A DNA stretch of 64,000 nucleotides from Actinomadura rupiterrae. GTDB lineage: Bacteria > Actinomycetota > Actinomycetes > Streptosporangiales > Streptosporangiaceae. Positions 33,098 to 41,840 of the stretch are shown piece by piece. The stretch lies in NCBI RefSeq assembly GCF_024172125.1, contig NZ_JAMZEA010000001.1, positions 806,001-870,000 of the forward strand. The letters run 5' to 3'. The position numbers were made by a program, and so were the translations under genes. Under the pieces are notes generated by a model. It was not told where the DNA came from, made no database searches, and worked only from the letters and a program-made list of their open reading frames with translations. The first letter of the stretch is position 1, and the number at the start of each line of letters is the position of its first letter.

Positions 33098-36000
33098 ATG
33101 CGGATCTCGTTCACGGCGCTGACCCACGAGGGGCCCCGGGACGTCGTGGCGGACGTGGACGGCAGGGCCACCGTCGGCGGCGTCGCGCGGGCGCTCGCGG
33201 TGGGCGGCGACGGGCTGTGGGCGGACGGCCGGATGCTCGACCCGCGCGCCCCGGCGGCGCGCGAGCTGCGGGACGGCGCGGTCGTCGGCGTCGACCGGCG
33301 CACCGCCGCGGCGACGGATCTGGGCGAGCCGTCCGGGCTCGTCGAGGTGCGCGTCGTCGGCGGGCCGTCCGCGGGTCCGGTGCACCGGCTCGGGTTCGGG
33401 ACGGTCACGGTCGGGTCCGGCGAGCGCGCCGACCTCACGCTGGACGACCCGGACGTCCCGGAGGTGTCGCTGCGCGTCACGGTCGGGCGGGACGGCACGG
33501 AGGTCGAGCCGTCCGCGCACACGCTCGGGCATGCCGTCCTCGACGGGGTCCCGCTCGACGGGAAGCGGCCGTGGGAGATCGGCAGCGTGCTGGCCGTCGG
33601 GTCGAGCGTCCTGATGCTGGCGCCGAGCGCGAAGCCCGACACGCATCTGGAGCCGCTGCCCGAGGGCGGGCTGGCGTTCAACCGTCCACCGCGGCTGAAG
33701 CCTGCCGTGCGGAAGCGGAGCATCGACGTCCCGAAGCGTCCCGAGCGGGATCCGAAGGAGCGGCTGCGGCTGTTCGGCGCGCTGCTGTTCTCGGCGTTCG
33801 GCCTGGTCATGGCGGTCGCGCTGCGGCAGTGGTGGTGGGCGCTGTTCGCGCTCGCGTGGCCCGTGATGACGCTCGGCGAGTGGGTCGGCGACCGGATGTA
33901 CGGGCGCAAGTCCTACAAGAAGGCGCTGCGCGAGTACGAGGAGGAGAGCGCCGCGTTCGGCGCGCGCCTGGCCGGGCTGCGCCGCGAGGACGAGCGCGAG
34001 CGCCGCGACGCCGACCCCGATCCCGCCGAGATCCTGCTGACGGCGACCGGTCCGCGCCGCCGCCTCTGGGAGCGGCGCATGACCGATCCGGACGCGCTGC
34101 ACCTGCGCCTCGGCCTCGCCGACCTGCCCGCCCTCATCGAGATCCGCAGCGACGGGCCGCTTCCGGGACGTCCGTCGTCCAGCATGAGCGGCGGGCTCGC
34201 CACCAGCGCCGTCCCGCGCGCGAACGGCGGCCGGGCGGCCGACGCGATCAACGCCGCGGACGCCATCAACGCCGCGGGCCGCTTCGCCTCGCCTGCCCCC
34301 TTCCCCGGAGGCTCGGCGCGCGAGGATTTCCCGACCGCCGACAACACGAGCCGCAAGCCCAACACGGGACGCAAGGGCAGCGGCGGGCGCGCGGGACGCA
34401 ACGGCGCCGGGCGCGCAGGACGCGACGGCGGCGGGCGCGCAGGACGCGACGGCGGCGGGCGCGCGGGACGCGGAGGTCGCAACGGCGGGGCGGATCGCGG
34501 CGACCGTGCAGGCTTCATGGACGGCGGCGCAGGTCGCGAGGGCAGCGCCGGTCGCGCACGCGTTGAGGTGGGCGGAGGTCTGGCGGACGGGCCGCCGATG
34601 GCGCGGCTGGTTCCGGTCGCGTTGCCGCTGCCGGACATCGGGGTGCTCGGCGTGACCGGACCGCGGTCGGCGTCGCGTGGCCTCGCGCGGTGGCTGGTCG
34701 CGCAGGCCGCGGCGCTGCACAGCCCCCGTGACCTCGCGATCGTCGTCCTGACAGCGGACGCGGAGGCGGGCGAGGAGTGGAACTGGGTGCGGTGGCTGCC
34801 GCACACGCGTCCGCGCGAGGGCGAGGAGTGCATGGCGCTCGTCGGGTCCGACCCGGAGTCGCTCGCGCACCGCATCACCGAGCTGGCGATCAGGGTGAGC
34901 GAGCGGCGGCGGGCCGCGCAGGCCGCGCAGAGCTTCTTCGGCCAGGGCAAGCCGCCCGAGGCCGTCCCGTACAACATCCTGATCGTGCTGGACGGCGCGC
35001 GCGCCCTGCGCCGCCAGCCGGGCATGCCGATGCTGCTCGCGCGCGGCGCCGAGTACGGCCTCTACGCGATCTGCGTGGACGACGAGGAGAAGCTGCTTCC
35101 CGAGGAGTGCGGCGTCGTCGCGGCGTTCGAGGAGGACGGTCCGACCGTCCGGCTGCGGGGGCACGGGCTGGACGCGATCGGTCCGGTGCTCGTCGATCGC
35201 GTGCCGGTCGCGTGGGCCGAGCGGGTCGGACGGTCGCTCGCACCCGTCCGGGACGTCTCGCGGCAGGACTCCGAGGACGCCGTCCCCTCGTCCGCCCGCC
35301 TGCTCGACCTGCTCGCGATGCCCGATCCGGACGCGGACGCCGTGCTGCGCTCCTGGCAGCGGACGGGCGGCCGCGCCACCAGCGTCCCGCTCGGCTTCAC
35401 CGCCGACGGCCCGTTCACCGTGGACCTCCGCTACGACGGCCCGCACGGCCTCGTCGCCGGGACGACCGGCGCGGGCAAGTCCGAGCTGCTCCAGTCGCTG
35501 ATCGCCTCGCTCGCGGTCGCGAACCGCCCGGACGAGATGACGTTCGTCCTGATCGACTACAAGGGCGGCGCGGCGTTCGCCGACTGCGCGCGCCTCCCGC
35601 ACACCGTCGGCATGGTCACCGACCTGGACGGGCACGCGACCGAGCGCGCGCTCGAATCGCTGTCGGCCGAGCTCCGCCGCCGCGAGGAGATCCTGCTGCA
35701 CGCGGGCGCGAAGGACATCGACGACTACCAGGCGGACGGGAACGGCGGGCTGCCCCGGCTCGTCCTGGTGATCGACGAGTTCGCCGCGATGGTCGCCGAG
35801 CTGCCCGAGTTCGTCGCCGGGCTGGTCGACATCGGACGGCGCGGGCGGTCCCTCGGCGTCCACCTGATCCTCGCGACGCAGCGCCCGGCCGGGGTGGTGA
35901 CCGCGGACATCCGCGCGAACACCAACCTGCGGATCGCGCTGCGCGTCACCGACCCGGACGAGTCGACCGACGTCCTCGACTCGCCGGAGGCCGCGACGAT

Positions 36001-37903
36001 CGGGAAGTCGACGCCGGGCCGCTGCTACGTGCGGTCCGGGGTGGACGAGCCGCGCCTCGTGCAGACCGCGCGCGTCGGCGGGCGGCGTCCCGCGCCGGGC
36101 GCTCCCGTCGGGCGCGCCGACGTGCACACCGTCGGATGGCAGGGCCTCGGACGTCCGCTGCCCGGGCCGCGCGCACCGCTGGACGACGCGTCCGGCGATT
36201 CGGTCACCGACCTGGCCGTCCTCGTGCGTGCGATAGAGGAGGCCGCGCACCGCGCGGGAATCGAGCGGCAGCCGTCGCCGTGGCTGACGCCGCTTCCGGA
36301 GCGGATCCGCTTGGCGCCGCGCACTGCCGCTGGGGGATCGGTCGTGGACGTCCCGTCCATCCCGTTCGGCATAACCGACCTGCCGTCCGTCCAGTCGCGG
36401 GAGCCGCTGGTCGCCGACCTGGTGAAAGGCGGCCACCTGTACCTCGCGGGCACCGCGCGCTCCGGCCGCTCGACCGCGCTGCGCACGTTCGCCGGATCGC
36501 TCGGCGCCGCCTGCTCGCCGTTCGACGTGCACCTGTACGCGATCGACTGCGGCGCGGGCGCGCTGCTGCCGCTGGTGTCGCTGCCGCACTGCGGCGCCGT
36601 CGTCACCCGCGACCAGCTCGACCGCTGCGAGCGCCTCCTCACCGCGCTCGGCGCCGAGGTCGCGCGCCGGCAGCAGCTGCTCGCCGAGGCGGGCTTCGCG
36701 TCCCTGTCCGAGCAGCGCGCCGCCGTCGCCGCCGCCGACCGGCTTCCCTGGATGGTCCTGCTGCTCGACCGCTGGGAGGGCTTCGTCGGCGCGTTCGACT
36801 CCTACGACTACGGCCGCCTCGTGGACGTCGTCCTGCGCCTGCTGCGCGAGGGCGCGGCGGTCGGCCTGCGCGCCGTCTTCACCGGCGACCGGACGGGCCT
36901 CACCGGCCAGGTCTCCACCGTGTTCGACCGGCGGCTCGTCCTGCGGATGGCCGATCCGAACGATTACGGATACGCCGGATTGCAGGAACGCCAGGTCCCC
37001 GCGTCGATGCCGCCGGGACGCGTCCTGGAGGTCGCCGCGCCGGGCGTCCCGCCGCGCGAGTCGCAGATCGGCCTGCTCGCGGACGACCCGTCCGGCACGG
37101 CCCAGGTCGCCGCCCTCCAGGACATCGCGCGCGCCGCCGTCACCCGCTACGGCCGCCTGCCCCGGCGCCAGCGTCCGCTGCACGTGGACGAGCTGCCCGT
37201 CCGCTCGACCTACGCCGAGGCGATGGCGCTCGACCCCGACTTCACGCCGCCGTCCGCGCTGTGGTCCCTGGTCGGCGTCGGCGGCGACACGCTCGCCCCT
37301 ATCGGCATCGACCTGCTGAACGAGGGGCCGGCCTTTGTCGTCGCCGGTCCGGCGCGTTCCGGCCGCTCCACCACGTTGCGGACGATGGTCGAGTCGTTGT
37401 TGGACCCGTCCGTTGCTGGGGGCTTGGTCCCTGTCGTCCTGGTCACTCCGCGACGCTCGCCACTGCGGATGCTGGCCGGGCGGCGCGGCGTCCTGGGGCT
37501 TCTCACGTCGTCCGACGCGTCGTCCGACGAGTTGGAGGACGCGATCGGCGACGAGCACCGGTACGTCGTCGTCGTGGACGACGCCGAACTCCTGGACGAG
37601 ACCGAGCTGGACGACGCCCTCCGCGACGTCCTCCGGACGGCCCGCGACGGCGAGCACGCCCTCGTCCTCGGCGGCACCACCGAGGACCTGGGGCGCGGCT
37701 ACCGCGGCTTCCTCGCCGACGCCCGCCGCTCCCGCTCCGGCGTCCTCCTCGCCGTCGACTCCGCCGACGACGGCGACCTCTTCGGCCTCCGCCTCCCCCG
37801 CAACACCTCCCTGGCCGGCCCCACCGGCCGAGGCCTCTACGTCCGCCAGGGCACCACGACCCAGATCCAAGTCCCCCTCCCCCCACCCCTGACCTCCTCC
37901 TAG
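33098..37903 (+). CDS. FtsK/SpoIIIE-family ATPase, EssC/EccC-like
   Basis: A 1601-aa type VII secretion-like ATPase. The N-terminal ~200 residues resemble the FHA-like region of EssC (VTVGSGERADLTLDDPDVPE), followed by two membrane helices near residues 225-262 (LFGALLFSAFGLVMAVAL; WWWALFALAWPVMTLGEWV). Three FtsK-type domains follow. The first has an intact Walker A, GTTGAGKSELLQS near residue 787, with Walker B LVLVIDEFAAMV. The second (GTARSGRST, ~1117) and third (GPARSGRST, ~1416) have lost the lysine, as in EccC/EssC where only the first is active. A Gly/Arg/Asp repeat linker lies near 430-480. No EccB, EccD, EccE or mycosin is encoded nearby; WXG100 genes lie 13 kb away. GAGGGG precedes the ATG. 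Confidence 0.93.
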   Translation: MRISFTALTHEGPRDVVADVDGRATVGGVARALAVGGDGLWADGRMLDPRAPAARELRDGAVVGVDRRTAAATDLGEPSGLVEVRVVGGPSAGPVHRLGFGTVTVGSGERADLTLDDPDVPEVSLRVTVGRDGTEVEPSAHTLGHAVLDGVPLDGKRPWEIGSVLAVGSSVLMLAPSAKPDTHLEPLPEGGLAFNRPPRLKPAVRKRSIDVPKRPERDPKERLRLFGALLFSAFGLVMAVALRQWWWALFALAWPVMTLGEWVGDRMYGRKSYKKALREYEEESAAFGARLAGLRREDERERRDADPDPAEILLTATGPRRRLWERRMTDPDALHLRLGLADLPALIEIRSDGPLPGRPSSSMSGGLATSAVPRANGGRAADAINAADAINAAGRFASPAPFPGGSAREDFPTADNTSRKPNTGRKGSGGRAGRNGAGRAGRDGGGRAGRDGGGRAGRGGRNGGADRGDRAGFMDGGAGREGSAGRARVEVGGGLADGPPMARLVPVALPLPDIGVLGVTGPRSASRGLARWLVAQAAALHSPRDLAIVVLTADAEAGEEWNWVRWLPHTRPREGEECMALVGSDPESLAHRITELAIRVSERRRAAQAAQSFFGQGKPPEAVPYNILIVLDGARALRRQPGMPMLLARGAEYGLYAICVDDEEKLLPEECGVVAAFEEDGPTVRLRGHGLDAIGPVLVDRVPVAWAERVGRSLAPVRDVSRQDSEDAVPSSARLLDLLAMPDPDADAVLRSWQRTGGRATSVPLGFTADGPFTVDLRYDGPHGLVAGTTGAGKSELLQSLIASLAVANRPDEMTFVLIDYKGGAAFADCARLPHTVGMVTDLDGHATERALESLSAELRRREEILLHAGAKDIDDYQADGNGGLPRLVLVIDEFAAMVAELPEFVAGLVDIGRRGRSLGVHLILATQRPAGVVTADIRANTNLRIALRVTDPDESTDVLDSPEAATIGKSTPGRCYVRSGVDEPRLVQTARVGGRRPAPGAPVGRADVHTVGWQGLGRPLPGPRAPLDDASGDSVTDLAVLVRAIEEAAHRAGIERQPSPWLTPLPERIRLAPRTAAGGSVVDVPSIPFGITDLPSVQSREPLVADLVKGGHLYLAGTARSGRSTALRTFAGSLGAACSPFDVHLYAIDCGAGALLPLVSLPHCGAVVTRDQLDRCERLLTALGAEVARRQQLLAEAGFASLSEQRAAVAAADRLPWMVLLLDRWEGFVGAFDSYDYGRLVDVVLRLLREGAAVGLRAVFTGDRTGLTGQVSTVFDRRLVLRMADPNDYGYAGLQERQVPASMPPGRVLEVAAPGVPPRESQIGLLADDPSGTAQVAALQDIARAAVTRYGRLPRRQRPLHVDELPVRSTYAEAMALDPDFTPPSALWSLVGVGGDTLAPIGIDLLNEGPAFVVAGPARSGRSTTLRTMVESLLDPSVAGGLVPVVLVTPRRSPLRMLAGRRGVLGLLTSSDASSDELEDAIGDEHRYVVVVDDAELLDETELDDALRDVLRTARDGEHALVLGGTTEDLGRGYRGFLADARRSRSGVLLAVDSADDGDLFGLRLPRNTSLAGPTGRGLYVRQGTTTQIQVPLPPPLTSS
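34384..34479 (+). repeat. 24-bp in-frame repeat, four units, in the EssC-like gene
   Basis: Units of CGGGCGCGCAGGACGCGACG plus GCGG begin every 24 bp and encode GRAGRDGG octapeptides; the two central units are identical. An 18-bp duplication (GACGCGATCAACGCCGCG) lies 140 bp upstream. Confidence 0.85.
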
Positions 37904-37944
37904 CCCGCCCACCCAGACCAAAGGCCCGCACGCCCCCTCCGCCG

Positions 37945-38390
37945 GAACGGAGCGGCGGGCGCCATCAGTCCGCCGGGACGGACAAGCGGGGGCCGTCGCT
38001 CGCCAGGGCGGAGCCGCGGACAACGCCAGCCCGCCGGACTGGAGAGCTGGGCGCAGTCAGTTCGCCGGGGTGGACAAGTAAGCACCGTCAGCTCGCCGAG
38101 CCGGAGAAGCAGACGCCCCCGGTTCGCCGCGGCGGAGAGACGGGCGCTGTCAGCTGTCCAGGACGGACAAGCGGACGACGCCGGCCCACCGGAATGGCAG
38201 GGCGGGCGCCGTCAGCCCGCCAGAGGCGGGCGTGGTCGGATTCGCCAGGACGGACAAGCAGGCGGCGCCGATCCTCCATGACGGAGAAGCAGGCGTCGCC
38301 GGCTCGCCGGGGCGGAGAAGCGGGCGTCGCCGGGTCGCCGGGGCGGAGTGGTGGTCGTCCTCAGTTCGCCGGGGCGGGGAAGAGGACGCG
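37945..38390 (+). repeat. ~31-bp degenerate array copied from a gene 3' end
   Basis: About fourteen units of the type GTCAGTTCGCCGGGGCGGAC followed by AAGCGGGCGCC fill the gap between the EssC-like gene and the minus-strand SnoaL-like gene. The last unit, CTCAGTTCGCCGGGGCGGGG, is the stop codon and final codons of that gene, so the array extends outward from its 3' end. No gene is supported inside. Confidence 0.85.
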
Positions 38391-38765
38391 GGCGGCGTGC
38401 GCGGTGTCGCAGTACTCGCGGACGGCGGCGATCTTGCCGTCGCGGACGGTGTAGACGCCGAGGCAGCGGTTGTCGTAGCGGTCGCCGCGGACGGTGTCGC
38501 CCTGGGCCGTCCACTCGGCGACGACCTGGTCGCCGTCGGCGATGACACCGGTGAGGACGATCGTGGGCGGGGCGGCGAAGGCGTCCGCGGTGACGCCGCC
38601 GAGGAAGTCGTTGATGATCGCGTCGCGGCCCTTCCAGGTGCCGCTGATCGGGGTGTCGCCGGGGTAGGTCCAGGTCGCGTCCTCGGCGAAGCTGTCGGTG
38701 ATCGTGGCGAGGTCACCTGCGGCGACGGCCTCGACGTAGCGGACGACGATCTCCTTGGGGCTCAT
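38361..38765 (-). CDS. SnoaL-like (NTF2-fold) protein
   Basis: A 134-aa NTF2-superfamily protein: helix SPKEIVVRYVEAVAAGDLAT, then FAEDATWTYPGDTPISGTW, GRDAIINDFLGG, and strands VVAEWTAQGDTVRGDRYDN and LGVYTVRDGKIAAVREYCD. This is the ketosteroid-isomerase/SnoaL arrangement common in stress or secondary-metabolism roles; the exact reaction is unknown. The ATG follows AGGAAGAGG. It is divergent from a YrdB-like gene, with palindromic operators between them. Confidence 0.88.
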   Translation of the reverse strand: MSPKEIVVRYVEAVAAGDLATITDSFAEDATWTYPGDTPISGTWKGRDAIINDFLGGVTADAFAAPPTIVLTGVIADGDQVVAEWTAQGDTVRGDRYDNRCLGVYTVRDGKIAAVREYCDTAHAARVLFPAPAN

Positions 38766-38781
38766 GGCCTCTTCCTTTCTG

Positions 38782-38794
38782 AGAGCAGTGCTCT
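38782..38794. promoter_or_regulatory. operator-like palindrome AGAGCAGTGCTCT
   Basis: A perfect 13-bp palindrome 16 bp upstream of the SnoaL-like start, related to a longer one 32 bp away. It is TetR- or MarR-site-like; no such regulator gene is adjacent. Confidence 0.65.
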
Positions 38795-38813
38795 TGACTG
38801 TGAGCATCACTCG

Positions 38814-38830
38814 CGAGAGCATTGCTCTCG
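38814..38830. promoter_or_regulatory. operator-like palindrome CGAGAGCATTGCTCTCG
   Basis: A perfect 17-bp palindrome in the middle of the divergent promoter region. A separate palindrome GAAAGTTACTTTC follows at 38838-38850. Confidence 0.7.
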
Positions 38831-38868
38831 CAGGGACGAAAGTTACTTTCTGGACTTCGGAGGTCCGC

Positions 38869-39222
38869 ATGCTCGCCGCCGCCAAGGGCGCCAACATGGC
38901 GCTGATGTTCTTCCTGGAGCTCGGCGTGCTGATCTCCGTCGGTTACTGGGGCTTCACGCTCGGCTCGAACTGGGGCGTCCGGATCCTCGTCGGCCTCGGC
39001 GCGCCCGTCCTGATGGGGACGCTGTGGAGCCTGTTCGCGGCGGGCGGCGGCAAGAACGCCACCTACGCGCTGACCGGCCCCGTCCGCGCCGCCTTCGAGA
39101 TCGCCTGGTTCGGCACCGGCGCCCTCGCGCTCTACGCCTCCATCACCCTGACCCCGGCGCTGATCTTCGCCGCCGCCTACGCGGTCAACGCCGTCCTGCG
39201 CCTCATCTGGAAGCAGGGCTGA
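38869..39222 (+). CDS. YrdB family (DUF2568) membrane protein
   Basis: A 117-aa protein with four hydrophobic segments (MALMFFLELGVLISVGYWGF; GVRILVGLGAPVLMGTLWSL; AAFEIAWFGTGALALYAS; LIFAAAYAVNAVLRLIW), matching the small YrdB/DUF2568 membrane family of unknown role. GGAGG precedes the ATG by 6 nt. It is divergent from the SnoaL-like gene and probably shares its operators, which suggests co-regulation. Confidence 0.85.
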   Translation: MLAAAKGANMALMFFLELGVLISVGYWGFTLGSNWGVRILVGLGAPVLMGTLWSLFAAGGGKNATYALTGPVRAAFEIAWFGTGALALYASITLTPALIFAAAYAVNAVLRLIWKQG

Positions 39223-39315
39223 GATTCCAGCCGCAGCAGATCGACACTTCCGACGCGGCTCGGTCACGCGGTGGCCGGGCCGCTTGGAATTCCACCCGCC
39301 CAGCGCGCGGCCCGG

Positions 39316-40248
39316 TCATGTCGCAGTGGCCGCCAACGCTTCCGCGCTCACCGTGAGGACGGCATTCCCGCGGACACGACGATCGCGCAGGTCGGACAGC
39401 ACGGAGGCGGTGTCCGTCCAGTCCCTGCTGCATCCGATTTCGGGATGTAGCCGACCGGACGCGACGAGCCTGACGAGCGTGGCGAGATCCGTCCCGTCCG
39501 GGATGTCGGAATCGGCGTAGTGGAAGTGCCGGATCGTCCCGGATTCGGGTCCGTCGAAGAAGCTGAAGAAGTCGAGCGTGACCGGCGTCCGGCTGGCCTG
39601 GCCGAACCAGATGAGCGTCCCGCGGCGGACCAGCTTCGCGAGCGCCGCCGGAAGGTTCGCGCCGCCGGTCGACTCCAGCACGAGGTCGAACGCCCCCTCG
39701 GCGGACGCCACGTCCGGGACGACCTGCGCGCCCAGCTCGGCCAGCCGTCCACCACGGCGCGAAACCGCCGTGACCTGCGCTCCAGCGGCGGTCGCGAGTT
39801 CCGTGAAGTAGTGCCCCACCCCGCCGGACGCCCCGGTCAGCAGCACCCGCGCCCCGGCCACCGAACCGGCCGTCCGCAGCAGGCGCAGCGCCGTCAGCCC
39901 CGCCAGCGGAAGCGCGGCGGCCGTCTGCGCCGAGACCGCGTCCGGCAGTTCGGCCAGCGCGTCCGTCCGGACGGCGACGCGTTCCGCCCATCCGGCGGCC
40001 GGCGGATGTCCCACCACACGCGCGCCTTCCCGCGGACCAGAACCGTCCGCGGCCGCCCGGACGACGCGTCCGGCCACGTCCTTGCCGGGCAGCCAGCCGG
40101 TGCCCGCCTCCAGCTTGAAGATCTCGCCCCGGTTCACCGAGAACGCCTCGACCTCCACGACCACCTCGTCCGGGCGCGGCTCCGGCTCAGCACGATCACC
40201 GAGGACGACCAGCTCGTCACCGCGTCCCGTCGGCTGCAACGCCTTCAT
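39316..40248 (-). CDS. zinc-binding-dehydrogenase-like NAD(P)H oxidoreductase (MDR family)
   Basis: A 310-aa medium-chain dehydrogenase/reductase of the quinone-oxidoreductase type. The N-terminal GroES-like domain is present (DEVVVEVEAFSVNRGEIFKL, then GKDVAGRVV) and the Rossmann domain carries VLLTGASGGVGHYFTELA near residue 135. The zinc-binding cysteines of alcohol dehydrogenases are absent, so it likely reduces quinones or activated alkenes with NADPH. AAGGAGGCGATC gives a strong start. It is divergent from a LysR regulator, its likely controller. Confidence 0.92.
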   Translation of the reverse strand: MKALQPTGRGDELVVLGDRAEPEPRPDEVVVEVEAFSVNRGEIFKLEAGTGWLPGKDVAGRVVRAAADGSGPREGARVVGHPPAAGWAERVAVRTDALAELPDAVSAQTAAALPLAGLTALRLLRTAGSVAGARVLLTGASGGVGHYFTELATAAGAQVTAVSRRGGRLAELGAQVVPDVASAEGAFDLVLESTGGANLPAALAKLVRRGTLIWFGQASRTPVTLDFFSFFDGPESGTIRHFHYADSDIPDGTDLATLVRLVASGRLHPEIGCSRDWTDTASVLSDLRDRRVRGNAVLTVSAEALAATAT

Positions 40249-40409
40249 GATCGCCTCCTTCCCGCCGGGCCCGATACCCGACTCCCCTTCAGCACTCCGG
40301 CCACCTGCCCGCCTTCGGACTCGTCCGCTCCACCGGACCGTTCGTCCGTGGCGTGATCACAGTTCACTGCGGATGGCCGTCCCGCGGCCAACAGCCATCA
40401 GGACGACTT

Positions 40410-40426
40410 GACAACCAACAGTTGTC
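40410..40426. promoter_or_regulatory. LysR-type operator palindrome
   Basis: GACAACCAACAGTTGTC, six-base arms around a 5-bp centre, lies 17 bp before the LysR gene in the region shared with the divergent oxidoreductase gene. Its form fits a LysR recognition site. Confidence 0.65.
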
Positions 40427-40442
40427 GGACAAGGTAGATCCC

Positions 40443-41441
40443 GTGGATCTGGACCTCGCACAGGTGCGCGCCTTCGTGGCCACGGCCGAAGCACGCCATT
40501 TCGGCCACGCCGCCACCGACCTCGGCCTGACCCAGCAGGCACTGTCCAAGCGGATCGCCCGGCTGGAAGCACTGCTCGGCACCCGCCTGCTGGAACGCGG
40601 CCACGGAAGCGTCGAACCGACCCCGGCAGGAGAGCGCTTCCTGGCCCCCGCCCGCCGCGCCCTGGCCGCCGCCGACGCCGCCATCTCCGCCGTCCGCGAC
40701 GAAGCCGGCCCCCTACGAGTCGACCTATGGGGCCACCTCTACGACCCGTCCCGCACACTGAGCGACGTGATCAACGCCCCCCACTCGCACGAGCTACCCC
40801 CCGGCCGCCCAGACCGCTCCCTCCCGGCCATCGAGCTCGGCCGCGCCCGTGACCTCCCGGCCGTCGCCAGTGCTCTGTTGCGCGGCGAGATCGATGCCGG
40901 CTTCGGCCGCGTCCACCGCTCAGCGCTTCCACCCGCCGGCGGTCTGACCCACCGGATCGTCCGCCTGGAACCCATGGACGCCCTGCTCAGCGACCGCCAC
41001 CCCCTCGCCCGCACCGAACAACTGCGCCCCGGCGACCTCCGCGACAGCCGCCTCCTGTTCCCCGCGGCGGCCGACCGCCTCGACTTCCTGAGCCGCTTCG
41101 CCGAGGCCTTCGAAATCCGCGACCGCATCGAGGCCGTCAACCTGGGAGCCGGACGCCTCCTCGCCGACCTTCGCGACACTCCGGACGCCTTCACCCTCTT
41201 CCCGGCCGACGCCCGCCTGCCGGACGTCCCGGGCATCCGATCCGTCCCCCTGGTCGACCCGGTCCCCCTTTACGCCTGGTCGGTCATCTGGAACGAAGCC
41301 GCAGGCCACCCCCGCCTCCCCGACCTCCTCCAAGCCCTGACGGCCAAAGCCCGAACGCGCCGATGGCTCGAATACAACCCCTGCGCCGACTGGCTCCCCA
41401 CCGAAGACACCACCACCTACACCGCCCCACCCCTCACCTGA
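40443..41441 (+). CDS. LysR-family transcriptional regulator
   Basis: A 332-aa LysR protein. The winged helix-turn-helix is at residues 2-60 (LDLAQVRAFVATAEARHFGH, then LGLTQQALSKRIARLEALLG); the remainder is the substrate-binding fold (AVASALLRGEIDAGFGRVHR ... RLEPMDALLSDRHPLA). It should activate or repress the divergent oxidoreductase gene in response to a co-inducer. The GTG start is chosen from domain alignment and AAGGTAG upstream; an ATG 30 codons earlier would add a non-family extension covering the operator. Confidence 0.92.
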   Translation: MDLDLAQVRAFVATAEARHFGHAATDLGLTQQALSKRIARLEALLGTRLLERGHGSVEPTPAGERFLAPARRALAAADAAISAVRDEAGPLRVDLWGHLYDPSRTLSDVINAPHSHELPPGRPDRSLPAIELGRARDLPAVASALLRGEIDAGFGRVHRSALPPAGGLTHRIVRLEPMDALLSDRHPLARTEQLRPGDLRDSRLLFPAAADRLDFLSRFAEAFEIRDRIEAVNLGAGRLLADLRDTPDAFTLFPADARLPDVPGIRSVPLVDPVPLYAWSVIWNEAAGHPRLPDLLQALTAKARTRRWLEYNPCADWLPTEDTTTYTAPPLT

Positions 41442-41840
41442 CCACCCCCCAGAGCGCAACATCCCATTGCAACCTCAACCGCAAAGAATCACCCGCGCCC
41501 CCAACTCCCCGACCACCCGCCCCCGCCAGCCCCACACCAGCGCCCATGGAAGGGCCCTCGGCATTGCATGCGGCTCACGGGGCCCCACGACGTCGGCCGA
41601 GCGGCATCACCTGCGCGGCATCAACACCGCGACGCAGGCTCCGCAGCGTCGGCGCCATCCTGCCAACTGCGCCCTGCTGTCCGCCGGCGCTGTCCGCCGG
41701 CGCTGTCCGCCGGCGCTGTCCGCCGGCAGCCGCAGACCACCAACCAACGTGCCGCCGCCCAGACACCCCAGCCGCGCAGTTCCAGCGCCCCTAACTGCAA
41801 GCGCCGACTACAACGACAGCACCAACCACCGCCCGTTTGC
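41442..41840. other. intergenic stretch without a supported gene
   Basis: This lies between the LysR gene and the end of the minus-strand MFS gene. It holds a 13-bp microsatellite-like repeat and otherwise nothing I can support. Confidence 0.5.
41677..41728 (+). repeat. 13-bp tandem repeat, four units
   Basis: CTGTCCGCCGGCG is repeated four times with only the last base or two changed, so this looks like a recent expansion. Confidence 0.9.

Noticed and set aside
32981..38023. 1680-codon minus-strand open frame opposite the EssC-like ATPase
   Set aside because: All recognisable domains are on the plus strand; this frame is open only because of the GC-biased third codon positions.
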